Counted from the first letter of the stretch, positions 29,214 to 37,522 are shown. The stretch is DNA of 64,000 nucleotides from Exiguobacterium acetylicum (GCF_022170825.1 NZ_CP081878.1:2630001-2694000), one strand, 5' to 3'. Numbers and translations: made by a program. The notes: generated by a model from the sequence alone, not told the origin.

Positions 29214-29233
29214 TTTAGTATAAGATGACTAAA
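29214..29233 (-). promoter_or_regulatory. Candidate operator of the pot regulator
   Basis: Perfect inverted repeat TTTAGT - 8 bases - ACTAAA, with a further tttactaa beside it, between the predicted transcript start and the regulator gene. A bound repressor would act as a roadblock. Confidence 0.5.
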
Positions 29234-29253
29234 AGTTTACTAATCTCGTACCG

Positions 29254-29281
29254 ATTATAGCGTATTTCATTATTTAATCAA
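29254..29281 (-). promoter_or_regulatory. Promoter of the regulator-potABCD operon
   Basis: Minus strand TTGATT - 16 bases - TATAAT. Confidence 0.7.
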
Positions 29282-29311
29282 CTAAAACGTTCAATATTTT
29301 TTAATGTTCAT

Positions 29312-29340
29312 TTGACAGCGAGAACGCTTACACCTACAAT
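29312..29340 (+). promoter_or_regulatory. degV promoter
   Basis: Near-consensus TTGACA - 17 bases - TACAAT, 34 bases before the ATG. Confidence 0.8.
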
Positions 29341-29374
29341 TAATATCAGGTACTAATTTAAGGAGGAATTTGTT

Positions 29375-30223
29375 ATGCGGATCGCTTGGATCACTGATAG
29401 TACAACGATTTTACCGGATACGATCGCTCAGCGCGATGATCTTTCGGTTGTCCCTTTACTCGTCATGAAGGATGGAGAAAGTTTCGTCGATGGAGTCGAC
29501 GTCGATGCGGAAACCGTCTATAGCTGGATTGATGCCAAACACAAAGTGACGACGAGCCAACCTTCGATCGGCAGTTTCACGGAGCACTATGAACGATTAA
29601 AAGAAGAATACGATGTCGGTTTTGCTGTCCATTTATCAAGTGAGCTGAGTGGAACGTATAGTGCTTCCGTCCAAGGTGCAGAGATTGCCGGATTCCGCCT
29701 GATTGCGATTGATTCCCGTTGTGGGATTTATCCGGCTGGTCAACTCCTAGCAGAAGCGATTGAACTCGTCGAAACCGGACACTCGATTGAATCCGTCGAA
29801 CAAATGATTCTTGAGCGTCGTTTTGACCACCATATCGAGTTCACTGTTGCGAATCTCGATCAATTGCAAGCCGGTGGACGCATCTCTTCTACAAAAGCAT
29901 TCGTCGGCAACTTGTTGCAGCTTCGTCCGTTGTTCCACTTCGAGGAAGGAAAAATCGTTCCCTACCAAACCGTTCGGACGTTCAAGAAAGCCCATTCGAA
30001 GATTTTTGATCACCTCGTCACGATCATCGAACGAGGACAGGTGACAGATATCTCCTTGTTCCACGCGACAGCGTATGAACTCGCACTGGAATGGAAACAA
30101 CGACTTGAATCGCAGTACGATGTGCGTGTCCGGATTGATGATTTAACGCCGGTGCTCGGTTCGCATACGGGAAATCCAGCTATCGGTATGTCCTTTTTAA
30201 ATCCTACAAGCCGACCTCGATGA
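29375..30223 (+). CDS. DegV-family fatty-acid-binding protein
   Basis: 282 residues: IAWITDSTTILP at the start, TTSQPSIGSF, HLSSELSGTYSAS, DSRCGIYPAGQL, LDQLQAGGRIS, and HTGNPAIGMSF at the end, all DegV hallmarks. DegV (FakB-type) proteins bind a fatty acid and present it to FakA kinase for phospholipid synthesis. No fakA is nearby. AAGGAGG before ATG. Confidence 0.92.
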   Translation: MRIAWITDSTTILPDTIAQRDDLSVVPLLVMKDGESFVDGVDVDAETVYSWIDAKHKVTTSQPSIGSFTEHYERLKEEYDVGFAVHLSSELSGTYSASVQGAEIAGFRLIAIDSRCGIYPAGQLLAEAIELVETGHSIESVEQMILERRFDHHIEFTVANLDQLQAGGRISSTKAFVGNLLQLRPLFHFEEGKIVPYQTVRTFKKAHSKIFDHLVTIIERGQVTDISLFHATAYELALEWKQRLESQYDVRVRIDDLTPVLGSHTGNPAIGMSFLNPTSRPR

Positions 30224-30245
30224 CTAATGAAAATGATTTTTGGGT

Positions 30246-30277
30246 AAACCTTCTTTAGAGAATAAAGGAGGTTTTTT
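30246..30277 (+). terminator. degV terminator whose stem holds the next gene's ribosome site
   Basis: aaaccttcttta (30246-30257) pairs with taaaggaggttt (30263-30274) over 12 bases with one mismatch, then the T-run. AAAGGAGG in the right arm is the ribosome site of the TTG start at 30280. Confidence 0.8.
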
Positions 30278-30279
30278 GT

Positions 30280-31011
30280 TTGAAAAATAATAAATGGATT
30301 TGGCTCAACTGGGTCGGCTTCATCTTCACGATTGCCGTAAACGCCCTTGATGGTGGAAAGACCGGACGAATTTCCGACTCGATCATCACACTGTTCAAAC
30401 CTGCCGGGTATGCGTTCTCAATTTGGGGATTGATTTATATGGTATTACTCATTTGGTTGATTTTACAATCCATTCCGAAATTCAAGGAACATGAACTCGC
30501 GAAAAAAATTGGACCGTGGTTCTTGATCAGCTGTCTGTTCAATGCCGGTTGGATCGTCTCGTTCACGTTCGAACTATTTGTCGTCTCAGTCGTCGTCATC
30601 GTTGGTCTTTTATTGTCACTGATCGTCATCTACTCAAAAATCGATCGTGAGACGAAAGGGTTACGTTTCAAATTGCCATTTTCGCTGTATCTCGGCTGGG
30701 TATCGGTCGCAACGATTGCGGATATCTTCCTGACAATCAACGCAGAAGGTGTGACGTCTTGGCTCGGTATTGGCGATGCGGGTTGGACGATGATCATGCT
30801 CGTCGTTGGTGTCGTCGTCGCCCTTCTCTTTATGTTCGCGAACCGTGATCCGATTTATCCGCTCGTCTTCGTCTGGGCGTATATTGCGATTAATTTCGAG
30901 TCCGACAATGGTCTCGTCGATACGACAGTTCTCGGTAGTGTCGTCCTGTTGTTAGCCGGTTATATCTTCCTTCTCGTTCGGATGCGTCGCCAAGTCAGCG
31001 TGAGCAAGTGA
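30280..31011 (+). CDS. TspO/MBR-related membrane protein
   Basis: 243 residues with seven or so membrane helices. Sequence FKPAGYAFSIWGLIYMVLL, CLFNAGWIVSF and VSVATIADIFL resemble the tryptophan-rich sensory protein (TspO) family, but it is longer than the ~160-residue five-helix classic form, as in a Bacillales subgroup. Ligands of TspO are porphyrins or related molecules; role here unknown. The start is TTG with AAAGGAGG eight bases before it, and that site is inside the degV terminator stem. Confidence 0.75.
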   Translation: MKNNKWIWLNWVGFIFTIAVNALDGGKTGRISDSIITLFKPAGYAFSIWGLIYMVLLIWLILQSIPKFKEHELAKKIGPWFLISCLFNAGWIVSFTFELFVVSVVVIVGLLLSLIVIYSKIDRETKGLRFKLPFSLYLGWVSVATIADIFLTINAEGVTSWLGIGDAGWTMIMLVVGVVVALLFMFANRDPIYPLVFVWAYIAINFESDNGLVDTTVLGSVVLLLAGYIFLLVRMRRQVSVSK

Positions 31012-31062
31012 CGTTCTTTTCTGCTTCAAACGGCGTATACTAGAGGAAAGGAGTGAATGACT

Positions 31063-31410
31063 ATGAACATCACATTTACACCACCCGCTCAGGAACGGAT
31101 TCGCCAATTACGCGGTGAAGTATCTGGTCAGCTGCATCTCTACTATGATACAGAGGGCTGTGGTTGCGGAAACTCTGGTATTTTCAGCATTCGTATCGTC
31201 GATCAAGCGACACCGGAAGACATGACAATCGACTCGAACGTCGGTCCGGTTCTCGTCAAACGCTGGTCGAGCCATTTCCTTGATCAAGACATGACGCTTG
31301 ATTACAACGCAGAGAAAAAATCCCTCATCTTAAAAAGTGATGGGCAATATTTCAATACGAATGTTCTCGTGACAGATCAAACAGGCTGTGTCCTGACGGT
31401 TCGTTCATAA
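31063..31410 (+). CDS. YqkB-like HesB-fold protein
   Basis: 115 residues: MNITFTPPAQERIRQL, YYDTEGCGCGNSGIFSIRI. Resembles B. subtilis YqkB, a HesB-like protein of unknown role annotated as iron-sulfur biosynthesis-related. ATG 31063 is preferred because AAAGGAG sits nine bases upstream. Confidence 0.75.
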   Translation: MNITFTPPAQERIRQLRGEVSGQLHLYYDTEGCGCGNSGIFSIRIVDQATPEDMTIDSNVGPVLVKRWSSHFLDQDMTLDYNAEKKSLILKSDGQYFNTNVLVTDQTGCVLTVRS

Positions 31411-31420
31411 GCACAGATGA

Positions 31421-31456
31421 AAAAGGCAACTTCCGTCGTGGAAGTTGCCTTTGTTT
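31421..31456. terminator. Bidirectional terminator
   Basis: aaaggcaacttcc-gtcgt-ggaagttgccttt, thirteen perfect pairs. Ends the YqkB-like gene on the plus strand and, on the minus strand, the candidate RNA to its right. Confidence 0.95.
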
Positions 31457-31610
31457 GTGTTCGAACAGACAGTTGCTGCGTTGAAAGCTGGATTGCCTGA
31501 GTATGCTTGAATGTACTGGATGTCTGTCTGCATCGTGCACGAGCTGGTGAAAACCCAGCGCTTTGCGTCCCCCCAGACGTCGCATGCATCATCCTCGCAT
31601 GCTTATCTAG
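31421..31610 (-). ncRNA. Candidate structured noncoding RNA between convergent genes
   Basis: No gene fills this stretch. On the minus strand a TATACT box near 31610-31615 is followed by: a three-way-junction-like fold (outer gca..cga with tcgtgc; cgtct/ggacg hairpin; gctgg/ccagc hairpin) at about 31520-31590; a long-range cagacag/ctgtctg pair; then the strong terminator. Length about 185 bases. It could equally be the 3' UTR of the MHYT-GGDEF-EAL gene. It carries the string GGGACGCAAAGC, as in c-di-GMP-I aptamers, but not the rest of that motif. Confidence 0.4.
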
Positions 31611-31640
31611 TATACGAATGAAAGTCGTGTCTGGATTGCC

Positions 31641-33683
31641 TTATCCGACATTCAAAACGGTCTCTTCGATCGTTTGCTGGTTTAAATCCTTGACGTGCAT
31701 CGGTTTGCTGTAATAGTAGCCTTGTCCATAATCACAACCGAGACGTTTCAAGAAGAGATGCTGCTCGAGTGTCTCAACACCTTCCGCGACAACTTCGATT
31801 CCAAGACTTTTCGCGAGTTGGATGATCATTTCCGTAATCGCCGTTCCTCGTTCGTCATGCGGTACTTCATCGATGAACGACTTGTCGATCTTTAGGATAT
31901 CGATTGGCAAATGCTTCAGGTGCGTGAGCGACGATAGACCGGTTCCGAAATCATCGAGGGCGATCGTCAGACTAAGTTGTTTCAGTTCACCAAGCATCGT
32001 CATCGCTCGGTCGAGATTCTCCATGACAGACGTTTCGGTGATTTCGAGCTGTAGTTGCAACTCGCTTCCATTCTTCAAGGAATGATGAACGATTTCTTTA
32101 ATCATCAAATTATGCGACTCAGACCGGAAGTGCATTGCTGATAAATTGACGGAAACTTGACGGATGAAATAATCTTCCTTCTTCCAAATCTCCATCTGTG
32201 CGACTGTTTCTTTTAGTACCCACTCGGTCAAACGATGAATCAAACTGTACTTCTCAGCAAGCGGAATGAACTCCGCCGGTGAGATGAAACCGAACTTCGG
32301 ATGGTTCCAGCGAATCAAGACTTCTGCTTGATCGACCTTCCCTGTAGCGAGTGCGATTTTCGGTTGATAAACGAGGGCGAACTCCTTGAAGTCCGTCATC
32401 GCGCGGCGTAACGAACCAACGATCAATTGCTCTCGTCGATCCGAGTGGAGCGTCTCATCATAAATGATGAAGCGGTCACGCCCCTCATTTTTACCAGCCC
32501 GTAACGCACTTTCCATCTGACCGATCCGCATCTCAAGCGATTCCTTCGTATTCGGTAAGATGACGCCCATCGTCGCTGTTAAATGGACAGCCTGATCTTC
32601 AAGGTCGATTGGTTGACGCACATCCTCTAAAATTTGTTCGAAGACATCTGTCATATCTTCTTGCGAGACACGTTTGATGAGGAAGAACTGTGTGCCGTTA
32701 TAACGGATACATGCTTCATCTTCCTTCAACGTTCGTAGCATCCGTTCAGCAAATTGACGGATGACCGCATCGCCCTTATCAAAACCGAATGTATCGTTGA
32801 CCCACTTATACCCATCGAGATCAAGCAAGGCCATCGCCATCTCGTGTTTCGCGCGAACGTAATGGGTATCGACCTTCATCATATGATGATCGAGCCACCG
32901 GCGATTGTGCAGTCCTGTCAGATGATCCGTATACGCCATCATCTGCAGGGCGCGACGTTCAAGATGAATATAAAGACCTGCAATCAAGATGATGATCAAG
33001 AAGACGGGTATTGCGACTTCGTTTAAGATATTCGATGTGATCGGTGCGTCACCGATGATCCCGGCATTTGAAGCTGGGATACAAAACGATGTGCCGAGCA
33101 TCCCGACATAATGCATCGACGAGATGGCAAACCCCATCACGATCGCGATGGGAATCAAGATGCGTTTCTTATCGACATGGCGCAAACGATGGAGCAGTAG
33201 CAATGCGATATAGGCGACCGTGACGGCAATCAGGACTGATAAGAAAAATAGGCTCTTCTCATACCGAACGGCTCCACCGAACTCCATCGCCATCATGCCG
33301 AGATAGTGCATCGTAGCGATTCCACCACCCATCAGTGCTCCTGCTAAAATAACTTTCTTGCGTGTAATCGTCGACGAGTACAACAGATGGAAGGCAATGA
33401 AAGCAGCCAAAATAGCGGGAATGACGGATAAGAACATTAAAAACCAATCGTAGCGGACCGTGACGGACAGCGCGAACGCACCCATCCCGACGAAATGCAT
33501 TCCCCAGATCGATAATCCCATCGTCAACGACGAGAGGAACAACGCACGCTTTTTTAAGGCAGTGGCCTTCGCCAGACGCCGATTCAACTCTAGTGAGCCG
33601 TATGATCCGATGATGGCAACAAGTACCGACAACACGACCAGTGTCACTTCGTAATGTTTCGTTAAGATGATCCATTCATTCAT
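31641..33683 (-). CDS. MHYT-GGDEF-EAL membrane protein, likely c-di-GMP phosphodiesterase
   Basis: 680 residues. The N-terminal MHYT domain has seven helices with the repeated motif WGMHFVGM, ATMHYLGM, SSMHYVGM, thought to bind metal and sense O2, CO or NO. A GGDEF domain follows, but its signature is IRYNGTQFFLI, so cyclase activity is probably lost. The EAL domain keeps its key residues: AEVLIRW, VNLSAMHF, LEITETSV, LDDFGTG, LKIDKSF, VVAEGVET, GYYYSKP. It should hydrolyse c-di-GMP. Same plan as B. subtilis YkoW. ATG 33683 (MNEWIILT) with GAGAGG nine bases before is preferred to an ATG ten codons earlier. Confidence 0.88.
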   Translation of the reverse strand: MNEWIILTKHYEVTLVVLSVLVAIIGSYGSLELNRRLAKATALKKRALFLSSLTMGLSIWGMHFVGMGAFALSVTVRYDWFLMFLSVIPAILAAFIAFHLLYSSTITRKKVILAGALMGGGIATMHYLGMMAMEFGGAVRYEKSLFFLSVLIAVTVAYIALLLLHRLRHVDKKRILIPIAIVMGFAISSMHYVGMLGTSFCIPASNAGIIGDAPITSNILNEVAIPVFLIIILIAGLYIHLERRALQMMAYTDHLTGLHNRRWLDHHMMKVDTHYVRAKHEMAMALLDLDGYKWVNDTFGFDKGDAVIRQFAERMLRTLKEDEACIRYNGTQFFLIKRVSQEDMTDVFEQILEDVRQPIDLEDQAVHLTATMGVILPNTKESLEMRIGQMESALRAGKNEGRDRFIIYDETLHSDRREQLIVGSLRRAMTDFKEFALVYQPKIALATGKVDQAEVLIRWNHPKFGFISPAEFIPLAEKYSLIHRLTEWVLKETVAQMEIWKKEDYFIRQVSVNLSAMHFRSESHNLMIKEIVHHSLKNGSELQLQLEITETSVMENLDRAMTMLGELKQLSLTIALDDFGTGLSSLTHLKHLPIDILKIDKSFIDEVPHDERGTAITEMIIQLAKSLGIEVVAEGVETLEQHLFLKRLGCDYGQGYYYSKPMHVKDLNQQTIEETVLNVG

Positions 33684-33822
33684 TGTATGAGGCCTCTCTT
33701 TATGGAGTGTCATTCTCCTAACTATCGTCTGCTCGGTCTCATTTCTTCAGTAAAAATTAGAAATTCATTCGATTTCTTATCATTTCAACGCTCGTTTAAT
33801 GAATCCATTCAGCACCTTGCAC

Positions 33823-33854
33823 AAAAAAGCGGATCCGTACAAGACGGATCCGCT
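33823..33854 (-). terminator. Terminator of the sigma/anti-sigma operon
   Basis: Eleven-base stem agcggatccgt/acggatccgct, T6 on the minus strand. Confidence 0.95.
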
Positions 33855-33865
33855 AAGCTTCATTC

Positions 33866-34603
33866 TTATAATGCAACCGATGCGACGATTTCGCCTGTCG
33901 GTTTTTCTAAATCTGGTTCGGGTTCAACCGTGATGGCGACGGCATCGACTTCTCCGTCTCCTTTAAGTGGGAAGACAGCTGCTGCTTCTCCATCTTTTTC
34001 GATGACACCGTTCGCAGTAGGAGTCTCTCCTTCGATTGTCCACAACTGATAAAGCTCCCCCTCTTGAAGAGGTGGTAAATCTTTTAATTGAACGAGCATA
34101 TACGATTTATCGTTTTGTGTGAAAATCATACTCGATCCTTTGATGGATGCTGTACTTTCGAAGTTCCCCATCCCTTTAATATCATCCATTGCCAGCGTTT
34201 CTGGTGTATCCGTGCTCTCTTCCTGTGACAGGAAGTAGGCGTTCGCACCAAGTGAAAGAATCAAGGCGGCGGCGATACTCATCAACCAGCCGAGTGGAAC
34301 ACTCTTTTTCTTCGTTTGTTGCTGACGTGCTTGTTTGATGTCTACCGGAGTAGTCATCGGGGCTTCCTTCGGAGACGCTGTCTCTGCTGAACCAAGGACT
34401 TCTCCAAGAATCCGTGCTTTCATACCTGCAGGAACGGGTCGCTCCGGAAGCGATTCAGCGATGGGAAGCATGAGTTCTTCCATTTCTAAAAGCGCTTCGC
34501 GACATTCTTCGCACGTCGCAAGATGCGCTTCGAACGCGTCGCGATCTGCTGCGGATAATGTTCCATTGAAATAATCGATTAAGTCATGACAACGTTCTTC
34601 CAT
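33866..34603 (-). CDS. Anti-sigma factor (zinc-finger, RskA-like)
   Basis: 245 residues. The N-terminal zinc-binding anti-sigma motif is H27-x3-C31-x2-C34 (HLATCEECREAL); a membrane helix follows (LGWLMSIAAALILSLGANAY), then an extracellular RskA-type domain (LYQLWTIEGETPTANGVI). It should hold the ECF sigma factor at the membrane until an envelope signal releases it. ATG 34603 with GGAGGGA upstream gives the standard length; it overlaps the sigma gene's end by 20 bases, implying coupled translation. Confidence 0.88.
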   Translation of the reverse strand: MEERCHDLIDYFNGTLSAADRDAFEAHLATCEECREALLEMEELMLPIAESLPERPVPAGMKARILGEVLGSAETASPKEAPMTTPVDIKQARQQQTKKKSVPLGWLMSIAAALILSLGANAYFLSQEESTDTPETLAMDDIKGMGNFESTASIKGSSMIFTQNDKSYMLVQLKDLPPLQEGELYQLWTIEGETPTANGVIEKDGEAAAVFPLKGDGEVDAVAITVEPEPDLEKPTGEIVASVAL

Positions 34604-35147
34604 CTCGTTCCCTCCCATCCATTCGTTTTCGTAGTGCTTGAATCGCGCTCCTGATTCGCGTCTTGACCGTTCCAAGAGGTAAATCGAGCCGCTCTGAAAT
34701 CTGTTGTTGCGTCATTCCTTGGAAGTAAACGAGTTCAATCAGCTCTTGCTGCTCTGGCTTCAGTTCATTGATCGCCCCGCGCACTTCAGCAGCCGTTTCT
34801 CGCTGCATGACCGTCCGCTCGACCGGCTCATCATATCCACCATCTCGTTCTTCGACTTCGATCGTTGGTTGTCGCTTTTCTCGACGTAAACAATCGAGTG
34901 CCGCGTTACGTGTAATCGTTAAAATCCACGATGAAAATTTTCCTTTTTGTGTATCGAAATCAACACGACCATTCCAAATCTTCATCCATACTTCCTGTAT
35001 GACTTCTTCGGACAACCGGTCATTATTCGTAAAGCGATGGGCAAATGAGAACAACAGCCGCTCGTACTTATCGTACAATGTCTCGAGGGCATGCTCATCA
35101 CCGCTACGCATCAGATGATAAAGCGATTCATCGGATTGAGTGTGCAT
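34584..35147 (-). CDS. ECF-type RNA polymerase sigma factor
   Basis: 187 residues. Region 2: YERLLFSFAHRFTNNDRLSE and WMKIWNGRVDFDTQKG; region 4: QQELIELVYFQGMTQQQISE, LDLPLGTVKTRIRSAIQAL. Group close to SigK/YlaC-like ECFs paired with RskA anti-sigmas. ATG 35147 (MHTQSDES) follows GGAGGAGAAGG. A TTGGTG - 17 - TATGAT sequence upstream is a possible promoter. Regulon unknown. Confidence 0.9.
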   Translation of the reverse strand: MHTQSDESLYHLMRSGDEHALETLYDKYERLLFSFAHRFTNNDRLSEEVIQEVWMKIWNGRVDFDTQKGKFSSWILTITRNAALDCLRREKRQPTIEVEERDGGYDEPVERTVMQRETAAEVRGAINELKPEQQELIELVYFQGMTQQQISERLDLPLGTVKTRIRSAIQALRKRMDGRERDGRTLS

Positions 35148-35297
35148 CCTTCTCCTCCTTCTGATGTCAGCCTTATCATATAGTATACGCAAGCTGACAC
35201 CAAATCGTTTTTGATTTTATCAAATTTCTAAGTAAAAAACTTCACCACATCCATATTCCCTAATTCTAAGAAAAGTATAGCTCATAATTCTGCTGAA

Positions 35298-35327
35298 TTG
35301 ACAGCGATACCGTAATGGGCATAGCAT
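35298..35327 (+). promoter_or_regulatory. Promoter and candidate operator of the CstR-like gene
   Basis: TTGACA (35298-35303) - 18 bases - TAGCAT (35322-35327). An imperfect inverted repeat, atacc (35307-35311) and gggcat (35317-35322), fills the spacer, resembling the G/C-tract palindromes bound by CsoR-family repressors. It suggests autorepression. Confidence 0.5.
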
Positions 35328-35373
35328 AAAGATACTACATGACGTCAGGTCAACGGGAATCGGAGGAATAAAA

Positions 35374-35637
35374 ATGGATTATGATCGGAAGATGAAGAAC
35401 CGTGTTAGTCGGATTGAAGGACAGCTACGGGGTATTTTACGGATGATGGAAGAAGGGCAAGATTGCCGCGATGTCATCACCCAGCTCTCAGCTGCCCGTT
35501 CTGCGATCGACCGGACGATTGGCGTCGTCGTAAGCTCGAATTTAATTGAGTGCGTCAAGGACGCAGAACAAAACGGCGATGGACAGACCGAAGAACTCGT
35601 CAAAGAAGCGGTTAACTTGCTCGTTAAGAGCCGCTGA
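35374..35637 (+). CDS. cstR: CstR-like persulfide-sensing repressor (CsoR family)
   Basis: 87 residues, all-helical DUF156 repressor. Cys31 (GQDCRDVITQL) and Cys60 (NLIECVKDAEQ) are at the positions used by S. aureus CstR, and the histidine that CsoR uses for Cu(I) is replaced by Asn56. This favours reactive-sulfur sensing over copper. Ends EAVNLLVKSR as in CstR. No sulfide-detoxification genes (cstA, cstB, sqr, tauE) lie next to it, so its targets are elsewhere or limited to itself. GGAGG before ATG; own terminator. Confidence 0.85.
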   Translation: MDYDRKMKNRVSRIEGQLRGILRMMEEGQDCRDVITQLSAARSAIDRTIGVVVSSNLIECVKDAEQNGDGQTEELVKEAVNLLVKSR

Positions 35638-35652
35638 CATAACGTTCATACC

Positions 35653-35684
35653 GATAGCCTGCTTTGACAGCAGGCTATTTTTTT
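35653..35684 (+). terminator. Terminator of the CstR-like gene
   Basis: atagcctgct-ttgac-agcaggctat, then T7. Confidence 0.95.
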
Positions 35685-35805
35685 AGACGTTTATTTAGTA
35701 TAACAGCTGTTTGATCCAGGTTTGAGTGCGGGTCAAAACAGGTATACTAAATTGTTATTATCTGGACTGCTCGTAAAAGGTGTCCACTTAGGAGGAAGAG
35801 TACTT

Positions 35806-36612
35806 ATGACCGTTTCCCTATTCATTGATGTCGCATGTAAGACAGGCGAATCTCCTGTTTACGACGCAAAAACAAAGCGCTTTTATTTCGTTGATATTCC
35901 GAATCAACTTCTCTTTTCATATGACCTCGTCACAGAAGCACTCAAACCGTATACGTTACCAAGCGCGATCACATCGATTGCCTTGACCGATGCACCGGAT
36001 TTATTACGTGTCACGGCTGAACACGGATTCGGTACGTTTGATCTTAAAGAAGGACACTTGTCGCTTGAACATCAACTATCGTTACCCGATTCCGATCGAA
36101 TGAATGACGGCAAGCTTGATCCGACTGGTCAATACGTCGCTGGAAGTATTAATGAAGAAGACGGCAAGACCGCTGGACTGTTCCGTCTGCGCCACGATGG
36201 TTCCGTCGATGTCTTACACGAAGACTTAACGAACTCGAACGGACTTGTCTGGTCTGAAGATGGTAAGACCCTCTATCATATCGATACACCGACGAAAAAA
36301 GTCTATGCCTTTGATTATGCGCCGGACGCACCACTTTCGAATAAACGCGTCGCCGTTGATCTCGAAGAAGAAGACGGATTCCCAGACGGTATGACGAAAG
36401 ACGCAGAAGGTCATGCTTGGATTGCACATTACGCCGGATCTTGTATTACGCGTTGGAATCTCGAAACAGGTGCAAAACTGGATCATGTCGACTTCCCTGT
36501 CGCAAATCCGACGTGTCCGATTTTCTACGAAGATCGGTTGCTCGTAACGACCGCTGCCAACGGAGATGATGCACCGCATGCCGGCGCCGTCTTCGCTGTG
36601 ACATTTGAATGA
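35806..36612 (+). CDS. SMP-30/gluconolactonase-family hydrolase
   Basis: 268-residue six-bladed propeller. The divalent-metal ligands of the family are present: Glu15 (TGESPVYD), Asn145 (NSNGLVWS) and Asp194 (GFPDGMTKD), plus the N100-D101 substrate pair (RMNDGKLDP). Such enzymes open sugar lactones; the real substrate is not given by sequence. ATG 35806 follows TTAGGAGG; an upstream in-frame start would lack a ribosome site. Confidence 0.88.
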   Translation: MTVSLFIDVACKTGESPVYDAKTKRFYFVDIPNQLLFSYDLVTEALKPYTLPSAITSIALTDAPDLLRVTAEHGFGTFDLKEGHLSLEHQLSLPDSDRMNDGKLDPTGQYVAGSINEEDGKTAGLFRLRHDGSVDVLHEDLTNSNGLVWSEDGKTLYHIDTPTKKVYAFDYAPDAPLSNKRVAVDLEEEDGFPDGMTKDAEGHAWIAHYAGSCITRWNLETGAKLDHVDFPVANPTCPIFYEDRLLVTTAANGDDAPHAGAVFAVTFE

Positions 36613-36738
36613 TTAGCAAAGGAGGGATCATCTAGTGATAGGTGGTGCCTCTTTTTACAAATAATCCGACTAGACGCCTATTCAAAAACAGACGATACTA
36701 AAGAAGAAGCTTATTAATCTTTTAAAGGAGTGAAGCCG

Positions 36739-37467
36739 ATGCGTGTCACGACGATCGAACGTTTACACCAATTGCAGACGACCCCTTCTTTTTTCCCGGT
36801 CAATTGCTACTTATTTGAAGAAGCAGACAGTTTGACATTGATTGATGCCGGACTCGGTATCAATGCAAAGGCCCTCTATCACTATATTCGAAAGCAAGAG
36901 AAACCGCTCGGTGCGATCATTTTGACTCATGCGCACGCTGATCATGTCGGTTCGCTCGATTTCCTCGCGAACGCTTTTCCACTCGCTGAAGTCTGTATCA
37001 GTTACCGTGATGCTGCACTACTCAGTGGGGATGAGACGCTACGCGAAGGCGAAACGACACCACTCAAAGGCGGTATTCCAAAGAACATCAAAACACGTCC
37101 GGATCGATTGCTTGAAAGTGGACAACAAGTCGGAAGTCTCAGTGTCATCGCCTCACCCGGTCATACACCCGGTTCGATCTCGCTTTGGCATGAAGGTAGC
37201 CGAACATTGATTGCAGGAGACGCCTTTCAGACGCAAGGAGGACTGGCGGTCTCCGGTGACGTCCGCTGGCAATTCCCGTTTCCGGCACTTGCGACATGGG
37301 ATCCGGACGTTGCACTCCGTTCCGCTGATCAATTGACGGAACTGTCTCCGGATGTTCTCGCTGTCGGACATGGTCCACTCATTCTCGGACCGAGTTACGA
37401 GATGCGTCAAGCCGTCGATCGGTTCGCTCACGTCTTACAGACGAAAAAAACATCACCTTTTAAGTGA
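36739..37467 (+). CDS. Metallo-beta-lactamase-fold hydrolase
   Basis: 242 residues. Metal motif H64-x-H66-x-D68-H69 (THAHADHVGSLD), third His in SPGHTPGSISLW, Asp in LIAGDAF and last His in VGHGPL. A binuclear zinc hydrolase resembling YflN-type Bacillus proteins; substrate unknown. It lacks a rhodanese domain, so it is not CstB despite the nearby cstR-like gene. ATG 36739 has AAAGGAG eight bases upstream. Confidence 0.88.
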   Translation: MRVTTIERLHQLQTTPSFFPVNCYLFEEADSLTLIDAGLGINAKALYHYIRKQEKPLGAIILTHAHADHVGSLDFLANAFPLAEVCISYRDAALLSGDETLREGETTPLKGGIPKNIKTRPDRLLESGQQVGSLSVIASPGHTPGSISLWHEGSRTLIAGDAFQTQGGLAVSGDVRWQFPFPALATWDPDVALRSADQLTELSPDVLAVGHGPLILGPSYEMRQAVDRFAHVLQTKKTSPFK

Positions 37468-37482
37468 AACCGTTACACTAAA

Positions 37483-37522
37483 ACATCCGCTGATGTGTTC
37501 TTGACACGTCGCGGATGTTTTT
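37483..37522 (+). terminator. Terminator of the metallo-hydrolase gene
   Basis: acatccgc...gcggatgt with an inner gtgt/acac stem, then T5. Confidence 0.85.

Noticed and set aside
31520-31600. c-di-GMP-I (GEMM) riboswitch
   Set aside because: Only GGGACGCAAAGC is shared; the gggcaaacc strand and GAAA tetraloop are absent and the GGACG pairs differently. No gene lies downstream on that strand.
31488-31640. Ten-base direct repeat ctggattgcc at 31488-31497 and 31631-31640
   Set aside because: Too short and without transposon-like ends; listed only as a curiosity.
36739-37467. CstB persulfide dioxygenase, because of the nearby CstR-like gene
   Set aside because: It has the metallo-beta-lactamase fold but no rhodanese domain and does not share the promoter region.
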